A stretch of DNA of 64,000 bases from assembly GCA_963737555.1 (NCBI GenBank), contig CAVTTB010000003.1:62001-126000 (forward strand). The letters are read 5' to 3'. The notes under the pieces were generated by a model, which did no database searches, was not told the origin of the DNA, and saw only the letters and a program-made list of their open reading frames with translations. This DNA comes from JAHJQQ01 sp963737555. Its GTDB lineage: Bacteria > Pseudomonadota > Gammaproteobacteria > Thiohalobacterales > Thiohalobacteraceae. The number at the start of each line of letters is the position of its first letter. The stretch's first letter is position 1. The position numbers and the translations under genes are program-made. Of this stretch, positions 33,254 through 44,372 are shown piece after piece.

Positions 33254-33681
33254 ATGTTGGAATTCGTATACCCCGCACGTTTCAAAGCCGACACGCAGGA
33301 CGGCGGCTTCGTTGTCACGTTCCGCGACATTCCCGAAGCCATCACTCAAGGCGACACCCGTGAGGCGTGCCTGGACGAGGCAGCGGGCGCCCTACAAGCT
33401 GCACTGGAAGCGCGCATCATGGACGGGCTGGATATTCCCCCGCCATCCAAGGCAAAGCGCGGAGAACACCTCATCGCCGTACCCGTGCAAACCGCCTCAA
33501 GACCGCGCTCTATCTCGTCATGAGGGAATCGGGCATCAGTCGCGTGGAACTGGCGCGACGGCTGCGCATCGACGAAAAGGAAGCGCGCCGGATGCTCGAC
33601 CCGTATCACGCGACCAAGGCGGAGCGTCTCGAACAGGCGCTCGCGATATTCGGCAAGCATGTGGAATTGCGGGTGGCCTAA
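33254..33681 (+). CDS. hicB: HicB-type antitoxin with C-terminal helix-turn-helix, one frameshift
   Basis: Neutralises HicA and represses the operon. The N-terminal partial RNase-H-like fold is MLEFVYPARFKADTQDGGFV, VTFRDIPEAITQGDTREACL, DEAAGALQAALEARI. The frame then breaks near 33492, where one C seems missing (ACCGCC for ACCCGCC), and the next frame continues RLKTALYLVMRESGISRVEL, a helix-turn-helix, to 33681. Start ATG 33254 with GGAG 6 nt upstream; an ATG at 33239 overlapping the hicA stop is an alternative. Restored length about 143 residues. Confidence 0.82.
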
Positions 33682-33888
33682 GCCAAATTCGAGCTCGAGA
33701 AGATCACAATTTAGCGATAACTGAGCGAGAGAGCCAGAATGCAGACTACGTTCTGAGCCAGGTTCTTTGCCCCTGGTTCTTGGAAATGAGCTTCCATGGA
33801 TTATCGGCCGCCATACATAACCCAACCATAATTTCTGCACCGATCATCGTCGCTTACATGGATAGTAACCATAACTGGCTCCGCGCAT

Positions 33889-34340
33889 TCAATGCTTCTC
33901 TTTAACTATTACACTATTTTCCCCAAACCTTTCGCGCAGGGCAGACACAAGGCTCTTCAATAACCTCTTGGCCACATCGCTGAATTCTTCAGCTGGGTAT
34001 TGAACCATTGTCAACTCAGTACCACCATCCTTCTTCCGATAATATATTGAAACATCAATGACTCCATCTCCTGAAACTGCAGCGGTCGGCTTAAAGTTGG
34101 AGATAAAATAATTCTTATCCTCATACCTTAAAAGTGCAGCACTACTGTCTCCTTTCTGCACCACCCTCTGGAATCCAGCACTCTCTACGAATTTGCTCAA
34201 CACTCAGATAGAAACCAAAATTGTCGACATTCTTCTTCATAATTACTGAAGTTAATAGTCACCCCCACTGTAGGGACACAACCATTAACCATGACAAGCA
34301 TCACCACGATGCACGAAATACGTAGAATATTAGTTATCAA
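33889..34340 (-). CDS. Small lipoprotein coupled to the RHS gene, candidate immunity partner; one frameshift
   Basis: I do not recognise the family. It starts with a TTG (34340) that overlaps the RHS stop as TTGA. The first frame gives a lipoprotein signal (ISCIVVMLVMVNGC, Cys21 after VNG) and continues TVGVTINFSNYEEECRQFWF. One base appears missing near 34207, after which the next frame reads VLSKFVESAGFQRVVQKGDS and DKNYFISNFKPTAAVSGDGV to a stop at 33889. Restored length is about 150 residues. It is more A+T-rich than the flanks. Position directly behind a polymorphic RHS toxin tip and tight coupling suggest immunity; the lipoprotein signal would place it in the periplasm. This is inference. 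Confidence 0.6.
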
Positions 34341-37300
34341 CACGCACCACTGACCAAGAGCCTAGAATACGGACAACTCTGAACATGCTCCTCTATAGGA
34401 TACAAGTCATATCCCCTACCCATTGCCTCGCCTACCTTACCTATTGAAAGATCCATGGCATGTGCCGGTATGTACAAAGCACCTAGTCCTTGTTCGACTG
34501 GATTAAATATGTGATCTCGTTCATGAATGTAAGTAGGAGAGTAGGCAGAATTGGATGACAGCCCCTCGCGACCGGAGATAACATTTCCAAAAGTCATTGC
34601 ACCTTTTTCCCTCCAGAACGACCCTTCATAAATAAACGCACCTTCATCAAACTTCGGCAAGGATCTCGTCGTAGAAATCCCCACCAAATGCCCCACCGCA
34701 TTATTGACCTGCCCATACGCAATCCCAGGCAAGATTCCATCTCGACTGTCGGCGGTAATTGCACCGCGTACACCGTCTCGTGCGATGCCAATGCCGATAT
34801 TTGCGACTGGGTTGTTGAGGTAGGCGTTACCAAATCCCATGTCCTGCGGAATTGCACCCGCCGCAAATCCACGTGCGAAACCTTCAACATTACCTGTCTG
34901 CAAATACCCATTCACACCACTACCTACCATGCTACCAAGATTACCGGCGACACCGTACAACCCCCCCGTGGCCGCACCGATCAATCCCGCCCTGGGATCA
35001 CCGCCGCTGGAAATGAATCCGGCGGTAGCCCCGCTGATGGCATAACCGGCAGCGGTCGATAGACCATACGTAGTACCTATGTAAAAGCCCACATACGGGG
35101 CTACCACAACCGCGGCCACTAATTGCACCACCGGGTTATTTAGCACCGTGGTTGCAATATCGCCAATCTTATCGAGAACCTTCTTACCGAAATCAAAAAG
35201 CGTATCAAAAAGATTCTTTGCGAAATCAAAAACCGCATTGAATGCATTCTTGATTGCCTTGAAGGGATTAAAACTAAAATACCCGCTCGGGTCGGTATAA
35301 CTCAACGGATTATTGAAGACGTAACTGTACCGATTCAAACTCTGCGCATTCCCCGGCGCTTGCACCATCGGATCCGCACTCAAAAACCGCCCCAACTCCG
35401 GATCGTACACCCGGCCATTCATGTGAATGAGTCCCACATTATCCAGCTGCTCATGGCTGGTATAACCGCGCGTGCTGAACAGGCTGGTAATTAATGACCC
35501 CGGCGCACCCCAGGTGCTGGCGATGCGGCGCGTGCCGAAGGCGTCGAACGACTGCCGTTCCAACACCTGGCCGGTGCTGCTGGTGATGACATCCGTCGAG
35601 CCCAGGTGATCCTGATGCAGGTACTTGGTAGTCGGCGCGCCGCTGTTAATGGTCTCGCGGATCGCCACCACCCGGCCGCCGGCGTGGATGTAGTTCTTGT
35701 AGGTGTTTTGTGTGCCAGTGGTCGACCTGCTCGTAGAGTTTGCCCACATACAGCGTGGTCGTAGTGGCGCCACCACTCACCGATACCTGTTTATAGCGGG
35801 CGCGGTCGGGGTTGTAATTGAACTCGGCACTCGCACTGCCTTTAACAACGCGTGTGGGCAGGTTGGCGCTGTTCCAGGTGATGGTGCGCCCACCGCCGCT
35901 TAGCATATTGCCGTTGGCGTCGTAAGCGTAAGTGGTGCCGCGCGCGGCGGTCACTGCGTGCGGCCTGCTGCCGGCAGTTCCGTAGGTATAGTCGGTATAG
36001 CCGTCCTTCGATGTGATATTACCGAGGCCGTTATAGTCCCAGGTCTTGATGCCCACACTGTCGATATTGGCTTGCTTCAGGCGATTGAAGGCGTCGTATT
36101 GGAAAGTTTCGGTCAGCGAATTGACCACGTCGTTGCGGGAAGTGAGGTTGCCCAGGGCATCGAACGTGTAGGACAACATCTGGACGTTGGTTGTGCCTGA
36201 ATAGGTCCCAATATACTCCATGCGTCCGGAATCCGGTCTGAAGGTACGAATCGTTTGCACGCCGTTGCCTAGCAATTCCGAGGTGAATTGACCGTCGGGA
36301 GAAACTTCCTGTGCGGTCCAGTACGCCTCGCTGGTGTTGGCGGCGTTGCTGATCTTGTTGAGGTAGCCGAGGCTGTTGTAGCTATGCTTCAACTGGAAGC
36401 CGCCGGGATAGGTCAGCGTATCCACACGGCCAAGCGTGTCGTAATTGGTAGTGGTGTTAAAGGTGCTGCCCGCCATGACTTGGGTGGTCTTGCTGGGACG
36501 GCCGTATGCGTCGTAGGTATAGGTTTCGCTGTAGCTGTTCGGCCCAGTGACCTTCCAGGGTTTGCCGATGCCTTTGCTGCCCGACTGATCGTAGGTCCAG
36601 GTGCTGGTGCCTTCCGGCTCGACTCGACTGGTCATACGCCCGAGTACATCGTAACTCATAGTCGCGACTTGGTTCTTGGCGTCCTTCTGCCAACGCAACT
36701 GACCCAGTGCGTCGTATTTGTATTCCCAATGCCCCATGTCGGGGTCGTCCATGCTCAGCTTACGGCCACGCATATCGTAGGCCATGACCGTAATATTGTT
36801 GGCCGGATCGGTGACGCGTGTTAGGTTGCCGAACGGGTCGTATTGATAGCGGGTGATTTGATTGCCTTCGTCGGTCACCTGGATCAGGTTACCTTCTACA
36901 TTGGCAAGCTGTGTAACGGTCTGGTCATATGTGTTGTTGATATCATAGCGGCGCACGCTGGTGGACAATCCGTTATAGGTGGTCTCGACTATACCGCCGT
37001 CGGCGCTGGTCGTTTTCCAGACACGGCCGAAGGTATCGTAGAAGTTATCGGACCATTGCGGAGTACTCCCGGAGAAATAGGGACGCGATACGCGCGTGAC
37101 TTGTCCCAGGTTGTTGTATTGAGTATCCGCATATACGGTGCGGCCATCGAGACTCATAGCGGCGCCGCGCAGGGCACGACCCAATCCATCGTAATAGACA
37201 CTGGCCGGCGCGGCGCCGCTGCTCTGAGTCGTCGCCATATACACGGCATTGGCCACACCCGCGCAACTGCTGTCGCACCAGCTTGATGTGGCTGTTGTGG

Positions 37301-40300
37301 TCGTTCCGTCAGCACGGGTTTCCGTCGTCTGGTGGCCAAAGCTGTCGTAGGCCCAGTGGGTGGTCAGGCCGTTGGGGCCGGTCAGGCTCAGTGGCTTACC
37401 GAATTTGGCATCGATGACCTGAGACTCGGCGTGGCCCTTGGCGTTGGTGCTGATGATGGTGTAGGTGCCGTTCACCGCCAGTTGGCTGAAATTGAAACCG
37501 GTCGTCGACGTGGCTGTGGCGATGGGATAAGCATTGGAACCCGAGTCTTTCACCGTCACCGAGGTCTTGTTGCCGAAACCATCATAGGCGTATTCGGTGC
37601 GCAACAAGGATTGCGTGTCACCGGGTTCGATAATCTCGGCTGTGAGCAAACCAGTGGTGGGGTTGTACTCGAAGGTAGAACTGCGCGTCTGCGTCCCAGA
37701 CGGTGCTGTACTGGCAACTGTCGCGCTAGTCATGCGGCCGAGATGCCATTGCACGGTGTCGTTGTCGTAGGCATTGTCGGTGATTTTGATATATTTTTCT
37801 GCGTTGTCAATTGTACTCGTAGTGGCAACGATACGACCTGGATTGCCATAGTCGTCGTATTGCTGGTACTCAGTGGTGATGATGTAAATCTCATCTATCC
37901 ATGACCTAAGACCATCTTTGCGGTAGATGCTTTGGTTAATTCTTGGTTGATATACACCTGGATAAGGCTGTGCTGTCTCCCATGCATTCTGAACGGCCGC
38001 AATTTCTACGAAATCTGTATTAGTATCATTAATATAGGTATCTATGGAGTTATATATTTGTCCTATATAGGGGAAATCTTGGCGATAGATTACCTCGCTG
38101 TAGATATTGGTCTGCTCATTCTTCCTGCTAGTGCCCTCGAACCCTAGAAAACCACGCCCACGAAGATCGACTCGTGGTCCGGTATATTCGTATTTAAACG
38201 AAATAACACCACCTACGCCATCGCTAACGGCCGTATGCGAAACCACGTACATTGGCCCGCGCACAGTCATCTGAGGATATGCAGACGCTTGCCTGGCATA
38301 CACTGATGAAGATGAATAGGTGATATCAGTCTGATTATCCAATCCATCTTTGAATTGCTTAAGCTGATCGGCAATACCGGTGGCATGTTGGCGCAATATC
38401 CATACAGAGCTGTAGGCCAACGCAAGATCCACGAAGCCGTCGCCGTTGTAGTCTCCAGGTTTTGGATAATTGGCTTGGCCAGTCGACGCTATGCCGGTAT
38501 TGATGGTAGTGAACCCATTCCCAGTGGATTGCAGTACATACCAATTCGTAGCTGTTGCCGATGAAGGCGCGCCGGGCATGATGAGGTCCATCTTGCCATC
38601 GCCGTTGTAGTCGATCTGGAAGGTGGTCGCTGCCCATTGCGTGCTGATACCAGTCCCCACGCCACCGGAGAACGTGTTTCCCCGATTGAAATAGATCACC
38701 TTCTGAGTACTGTTGTTGTACACCATATCCTGACGCCCGTCGCCATCCACATCTATGATCTGCGGGCTGGTGTTGTAGCCGGTGTTGGCCCGACCGGTAT
38801 CAACCAGCTGTAAAGTGCTGCCCGTCGAACGCAGCACATACCAGCGATTATTGGCGTAAGGCACCAGCAAATCGTCGAGCCCGTCGGCGTCATAATCTAT
38901 CCTCTGCCGGTAGGTGAAATTGGTGGATGCAATGCCGGTCGCTACAGCAGCATTAAAACCGTTACCGTTATTGATGCGCAGATACCATGCGCTATTGTAG
39001 GCCAAGGCCAAGTCGTCTCGGCCATCGCCGTTGATATCCAAGACCACGGGCTTATTGTTGTAACCAGATTGGCCTATACCGGTATCAACCAGGGCGAAAC
39101 CCGAGCCAGTGGAGCGCAAGGCATACCACCGACTGTTAGCATAGGGCACCAATAGATCCATCAGACCGTCGGTGTTGTAGTCCATCAGCAGAGCATATTG
39201 GTAGTTGGTACACAACCGCCCCGTATTGATCGGCGCATTGAATCCACTGCCCGTACTTATGAGAATCTGCCAATTCGTGGTTGCACTGGTGCAATACGCA
39301 AGGTCCGTCTTACCGTCACCGTTCACATCCAACGGCTGGGCAGTTTGGTAGCCTACGTTGCTCTGGCCCGTATTGATTGCGCCACTGAACGAAGCGGCAC
39401 CCGCCGACCACGTCAGTGCCGTTTCCGGTAGACACGAGGCACTGGTGCCGATGCCGTCGCATTGCTGGAGGCTCGTGACGCGGGAACGCCCAGTCGTTGC
39501 GCCCGTCGCGTAGGTTAGTCGGTAATCCCGAATCACGTTGTAGCCTGCATTGACTTGAACGTTCGTCAAGCGAACGGAGGTCTGCACCTGCTTACCAACG
39601 ATGTAACCTCTGGAGATATCGCTGCGGGCCTCGTAAATGAACTGGACGGAGTGGTACGGTGCCATGCCCTGCTGGTCATTGCCCGCATAATCGATACGCT
39701 CGGCGTGATATTCGCCGTTAGCGTTGTCTTCTAAATAGGAAACCGTCAGGTAGTTGCCGGCGGCATCTTCAATCCGGTTGACCGCCCAGATCAGCACGGT
39801 GGCAACGCCTTGCGCTTCGATACTCGAATCCGCGGTATTGGCGTATTCCATCACCTGCCCCGCCTTGGTCCAGACCTTGAACCAAGCTGGGCCAACGCCA
39901 GCCGCACCGTAGGAACAGACACGCGCGTAAGAATCGATTTCGGTGCGGTATTCGGTGCCGCCCGCGCAACCGGTGTTGGTCACCGTGATCAGGCGCTGAC
40001 CATCAAGGCAGTATCGGTCATTGGCATCGAAATCGACGCCGTCGATCAAATTATCTTGCGCCAGAGTCGCCGGGCAACGCGTGATGGTAGACAGGCCGCC
40101 CAACGACCAGCCCACACCGAGCAGGCCATTGCCGGATTGACTGCTGTAGTCGAGCGAGAGCTGCGGTGTCATACCGCCGATACCGGGCGGGACTTCTATG
40201 GGGATGCTATAAGTGGCCGCGCCGTGAGGAGAAACGCTGAACGACCCAGGCATGGCACCGTTGAAGGTCGTGCCATTGGATTCGGCGGCTAGCGCACCGT

Positions 40301-40388
40301 AGGCACCAAAACTGGTTATCAGAAAAAATAGAGAGGTGCGAATACTGCGGAAAAAAGCCCAGCGCGGAATAAGGGGCGTGGTCGACAT
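34337..40388 (-). CDS. SpvB/FG-GAP/RHS-repeat protein with polymorphic C-terminal tip; one frameshift
   Basis: About 2015 residues when joined. Signal peptide 1-34; SpvB/TcdB-type N-domain (GSFSVSPHGAATYSIPIEVP, PQLSLDYSSQSGNGLLGVGW); seven FG-GAP repeats at about 350-640 (DVNGDGKTDLAY, DYNTDGLMDLLVPY and similar); YD/RHS repeats about 900-1550 (TRYQYDPFGNLTRVTDPANN); and an RHS core ending ELGRFLSADPM ... NNPLSYTDPSGY. The frame shifts near 35690 by one extra base (EQ then STTGTQNTYKNYI). After the core lies an Ala/Gly-rich hydrophobic segment and a tip with YIHERDHIFNPVEQGLGALY. HERDH fits the HExxH zincin motif, so the tip may be a metallopeptidase toxin (inference). Followed by a coupled lipoprotein gene. 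Confidence 0.85.
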
Positions 40389-40457
40389 CCCAGTTTCTCC
40401 CTGTTGGTGTTATCGGGATCTGGTTCCTGCGCCCCGTTTGGTCGAAATCTAATCGGA

Positions 40458-40497
40458 CCGCCCCGCGCCTGTCAAGTGGCGGCGGGGCGGGGGGGGG
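40458..40497 (-). terminator. GC-rich hairpin with poly-G/C tract after the TbpB-like gene
   Basis: CCGCCCCGC (40458-40466) pairs with GCGGGGCGG (40482-40490), followed on the plus strand by G to 40497 (nine in a row from 40489). It lies between the TbpB-like stop and the RHS start on the minus strand. There is no U-tract, so termination strength is uncertain. The G9 tract is a likely length-error site. Confidence 0.5.
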
Positions 40498-40540
40498 TTC
40501 TCTACAAATGACTGACTAGATATTCCGCTTAGTATTCGGG

Positions 40541-41629
40541 TCAATCCTGCAACTTGGTACTGAACACATCCGCGTCTTTCAGGCCGTTCTTGAACTCGAC
40601 TTCATAGCCGCCGATGGCGTTGTTGCCGGCATTCACAAATGCGCCTTTGACGTCACCCGAGGCGACTGTGTTGCTGAAGCCATTAGCATTCGAGACGAAG
40701 CCGGAGCCGACGACCACGCCCGAGGCGGTAAACATTCTTTCGTTATGGGGATCATTGTTGAATGCACCCGTCCAGGTATCACTGCTGAAATTTACTTCCA
40801 ATCGGACAGCACCTTCGGTGCCGTTGACAGACCCCATAGTCTTACCCTGATAGACCGCTGTCATATCACCACCGAGACTGCTGATCAGACTCTGCATCTC
40901 ACCTGCTTTTGCTGTGATACCCCATACGTATTCACCACCATCATTTATCGAGTGGTCATTTTCAAAATCGAAACCGTCGTTACTCCAACGCCCCTGGGAG
41001 ACAACGGGATCGCCCGCTTCATTGCGCAGAAAAGTACCGAAAAGATTCGAGGAGCCACCTGGGTCGGTCATGACACTACCTATCTGTGATGACGGAGGCG
41101 TAATCCCCGCTGGCACGGCATTATCGGACCGGATTTCGCTCTCCGAATCCGGATCGACAACAAATTCCACAGTCCCGATCCCGCCCTCTTCTTCTTTCAG
41201 GGTCAGTTCGAACGGCACCACATCGCTATCTGTTGGTGCCTTTACCTCTTCCGAATCGAACGGATGATCGATGCGCGCAAATCCGCACGGCATACCCGCT
41301 TCACACGGACTCTTCACTTCCGGTCCAGGTCGGCGGTCCAGGTCGGCGGTGGCTGGTCCAGGTCCAGGCGGCGGCTCTACTGGCTCACCTACCGGTTGAA
41401 TACCGGGGCAGTTTTCCGACGACTCGCAAGACCCTAAATCATTGGCCGCGGCAATCGTTGTAAGACCCGCTTCTTCCTGGCCCGCGGCCGGGGAGAGAAC
41501 CGCCCAGCGCCCCCAACGCTTCACAGAGTCTTGTTCTTTATCTGCGTTCTTGGCGACGGCCGCTTCCCAGACGCCTCCCATCAAAATGCTGAACACACTC
41601 AACGCAATCAACGACTTTTTGATATTCAC
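40541..41629 (-). CDS. Secreted TbpB-barrel-like protein, putative Slam substrate
   Basis: A 362-residue exported protein (signal MNIKKSLIALSVFSILMGGV). It has an acidic, Pro/Gly-rich low-complexity segment at about 50-110 (PVGEPVEPPPGPGPATADLD) and a C-terminal beta-rich domain: MTAVYQGKTMGSVNGTEG, RLEVNFSSDTWTGAFNNDP, SGDVKGAFVNAGNNAIGGYE. The pattern of a short strand, TWTGxxNN, then GxxxGAFxxxxxxAxGG resembles the TbpB/hemophilin C-barrel seen in proteins exported by Slam. No lipobox, so it would be released rather than anchored. The start is GTG 41629 with GGAGGA 7 nt upstream. The next gene upstream encodes a Slam-like protein, which supports the pairing. Ligand unknown. Confidence 0.6.
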   Translation of the reverse strand: MNIKKSLIALSVFSILMGGVWEAAVAKNADKEQDSVKRWGRWAVLSPAAGQEEAGLTTIAAANDLGSCESSENCPGIQPVGEPVEPPPGPGPATADLDRRPGPEVKSPCEAGMPCGFARIDHPFDSEEVKAPTDSDVVPFELTLKEEEGGIGTVEFVVDPDSESEIRSDNAVPAGITPPSSQIGSVMTDPGGSSNLFGTFLRNEAGDPVVSQGRWSNDGFDFENDHSINDGGEYVWGITAKAGEMQSLISSLGGDMTAVYQGKTMGSVNGTEGAVRLEVNFSSDTWTGAFNNDPHNERMFTASGVVVGSGFVSNANGFSNTVASGDVKGAFVNAGNNAIGGYEVEFKNGLKDADVFSTKLQD

Positions 41630-42214
41630 ACAGACATCCTCCGGTGCATTGTTCGACCCGCGGCGATCCTGTTCACGGGGATTCGATTTTCGTTACATGG
41701 AGCAATACTTATGCCACACACTAATATTCAGCATGAAAATTCCATTCTTTACAATCAATTACGCGTAGACAAATCTGCCAAATGACATGTGTTTCAGCAC
41801 TGAAATGTAACAATTTCCGACACGACTAGATGAGACCATCCAACTTAGAGACCAGCATGGCACTCAATAACAGTGAGTTAGCGAGTTAGCAATCATACGA
41901 ATTGCTAATCCGAATCCACGCGGGCGTAAAATTAACCGACGCTAATTCACCATCGGCTTCAGCGCGACGCGTTCTGCGAGTACGGCGCACCCTTACTGTT
42001 TACAGTATAGGTGGATTCCCAGCGCGCCACTACGCAGCACACTTCGCCGACAGGATCGGACTTCCCGGAACGCAGCCAGGGTATCGCGCATTCGAGGTTC
42101 CGCGACACTCGCCGGAGCCCGTCGTTCTGTTAATAAACCCTGCCGGCATCCCTGGATGACGATCGCCATGCCTGGCAATCGTATGCTCACCCATATTTCC
42201 GTGACTCTCCGCGG
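41630..42214. other. 585-bp gap between the Slam-like and TbpB-like genes
   Basis: Only short antisense-type frames are present. A GGAGGATGTCTGT ribosome-binding region precedes the TbpB-like GTG. ACTGTTTACAGT near 41994-42005 is a short palindrome. The size of the gap suggests that the TbpB-like gene has its own promoter, but I cannot point to one with confidence. Confidence 0.45.
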
Positions 42215-43512
42215 TCAGAATGTCCGCCCCAGATTGAGCGTGATCTGGCGCCGGTGGTATTCGTAGATCGAGAGGTTGGACCTGTTACCGGTGTATTGGA
42301 TACCGCCGTAGACTGTCCATTTCTCCAGATAGCCCGACTTGATGTCATGCTGGAAACCACCTGCAAGGCGGTTTTCGGTTTCGTCGCGCGCCTTGGTGAA
42401 CCCGGGGTCGTTGGCATCGTATTCCACCTCGCGGTAATTGGCGCGGGCGTAGAGGGTGCCGTTCGGCCAAGCCTTGACGATGACACCGGCCAACAGCTCA
42501 TAGCCGTTGTAGCCAAGAAAATCATCTTCAGCACTGAAGTCGACCAGACGCGCGCCCACCTGGGTAGCAACCTTGCGCTGCTGGAAGTAATTACCCAGCG
42601 CCAAGCCTGTGCCCGTGTAGGTGCCTTCACGTCCGTCATCGGCGGTCTCGTCATAGCGGCGATCGGTCACGGTGGCATCCCAGGTCAATTCTCCATCGGT
42701 GAACTGCCAGGTCACTGCGGGATTGAGCGAGGTAGTACCAAGCCAACTCACTGTCACCCAACCAGATGCGGTCGACATTCAACGCCAGATTGGCACGCCA
42801 ATGGCGCAGCATGACGAGGGCTGGACCGGTACTGCCAGTAAAGATGGTGAGATCGAAATCGTCCATATCCTGGTAAGCGCGGTTGTACAAGCTGGCTTGG
42901 CTCTGCCACAAGAACGCCGCGGAACGCTCGCCGAAATCGATGGTCTTGCCCGGCTGGAAAGTGTGCGCAAGACCGGCTGTCAATACAGTCGCACTGTCGC
43001 CCTTCTGCTGCGAACCGGGCGTGAGAATAAAGCCGGGCAACTCATCGATAAACTCAGTACCCGGACCGACGTTCACATTGGTGTCATACATGAATCCGGC
43101 ACTGATCGAGGGCTTGAATTCATGACGCACGGCCATCGCCGCTTCGTCTTTCTGGATCTGCGCCAGGAAGGCCAACACCGTGACGCGCACCTCGGGCGGT
43201 GTCTGTGGGTCGTCCAACACCGTCTGGGCCAGCTTGCGGGCTTCTGCATATTGCAGCGAACGGTAGTAGGCGACCGCCAATTCCAGACGTGCGCGGTGCA
43301 AACCAGGCTGCATGGAGAGGATGGATTGAAAGGCCTTCATCGCCGTTTTCAGACGATCATCCTCCAATGCCTGCATGCCTTCTTCGAACAGCGCCTCCTC
43401 ATCTTGGACCTGTTCCGCAGCCTGCACAGGCGCCACGCCTGACTGTGAAAACCGCGGCCAGCATGGCCGCGTACAGCGCGGACAACCCCGTGGTAATTCT
43501 ATTCTTCTTCAT
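42215..43512 (-). CDS. Slam-like (DUF560) TPR plus beta-barrel outer-membrane protein, two frameshifts
   Basis: Signal peptide MKKNRITTGLSALYAAMLAA from ATG 43512; one extra base near 43440 shifts into SGVAPVQAAEQ. TPR-type helices follow: ALEDDRLKTAMKAFQSILSM, ARLELAVAYYRSLQYAEARK. Then FKPSISAGFMYDTNVNVGPG begins an outer-membrane barrel with alternating strands. A second one-base shift near 42740 leads into GTTSLNPAVTWQFTDGELTW and on to a C-terminal strand YEYHRRQITLNLGRTF, ending in Phe as barrels do. Total about 430 residues. TPR plus barrel fits surface lipoprotein assembly modifier proteins; a generic TPR-porin is the alternative. Its likely cargo is the TbpB-like protein downstream. 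Confidence 0.62.
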
Positions 43513-43673
43513 TGACTCCCCCTCGTTATCTCAGGTGTAATGCTGCTGGAATTACTTCATTCCAAGGCATCGCCGCGAACCTGGTTACTTAAGCTAGCGC
43601 CGCAGACTATGCGGTTACCAAGGCACCAACAATGACTGAAACCGGTCGGGTATTGTAGGCAGATGCTTGCCGA

Positions 43674-44348
43674 TTGTGTACCCATGCACGTGATCTGACC
43701 GCCGAAACCCACGCCGCGCCACCCGCGCACGCTGGTTATTGCTGCTGTGGGCCGGCACTGTTCATCCTGCCGGCGCAGGCCACGCCCAGTCTGTTCGGTT
43801 ATCAAGAGACTCAGCAGACTCAATCGGCATCGTTCACGCAATGGATCCGCGTCCTGGAACGACATATCCGCGAAGACCTACCCGAGGCCGACTGCAGCGC
43901 CACCACGCTGAACCGCTGTCATCTCCGTCAATGGCAGACCTTTTTGAATGGCATTCGCGGCCTGCCCTTGCGCGACCAACTCCAACGCATCAATGCCTAC
44001 GCCAATGAAAAGCGTTACATCATCGATCTCGACAATTACGGGTTGGATGACTATTGGGCCATCGCACGCGAGTTTCTATACAATGGCGGCGACTGCGAGG
44101 ATTACGCACTCACCAAGCTGTTTTCGTTGCTCTGGCTGGGGGTCGATCCCGAGCAATTACGCATCGTCGTTTTACAGGACACCAATCTGCGCGTGCCGCA
44201 TGCTGTGCTGGCCGTGTATGACCACAATGAAATTCTCGTCCTGGACAACCAGATCCAGCAGGTCGTCGATCACCGCCAGATCGTGCATTACGTGCCCGTC
44301 TATTCCATCAACGAAAAGCACTGGTGGATTCACACACCGGCGCTGTAA
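43674..44348 (+). CDS. LapG-like bacterial transglutaminase-like cysteine protease (BTLCP)
   Basis: Periplasmic calcium-dependent cysteine protease family; LapG releases large adhesins when c-di-GMP falls. The catalytic triad is visible: Cys in YNGGDCEDYALTKLF, His in VPHAVLAVY, Asp in EILVLDNQIQQ. Upstream: FTQWIRVLERHIREDLPEAD, FLNGIRGLPLRDQLQRINAY, all family-like. The signal peptide is disrupted: RWLLLLWAGT in one frame and LFILPAQATPSLFGYQ in another, so two one-base errors probably lie between 43715 and 43770 and the start (TTG 43674) is uncertain. It is followed 24 bp later by a membrane PAS-HD-GYP gene. No adhesin substrate is in the window. Confidence 0.83.
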   Translation: MCTHARDLTAETHAAPPAHAGYCCCGPALFILPAQATPSLFGYQETQQTQSASFTQWIRVLERHIREDLPEADCSATTLNRCHLRQWQTFLNGIRGLPLRDQLQRINAYANEKRYIIDLDNYGLDDYWAIAREFLYNGGDCEDYALTKLFSLLWLGVDPEQLRIVVLQDTNLRVPHAVLAVYDHNEILVLDNQIQQVVDHRQIVHYVPVYSINEKHWWIHTPAL

Positions 44349-44372
44349 ACCCAACCATCTCTGGGAGCGACA

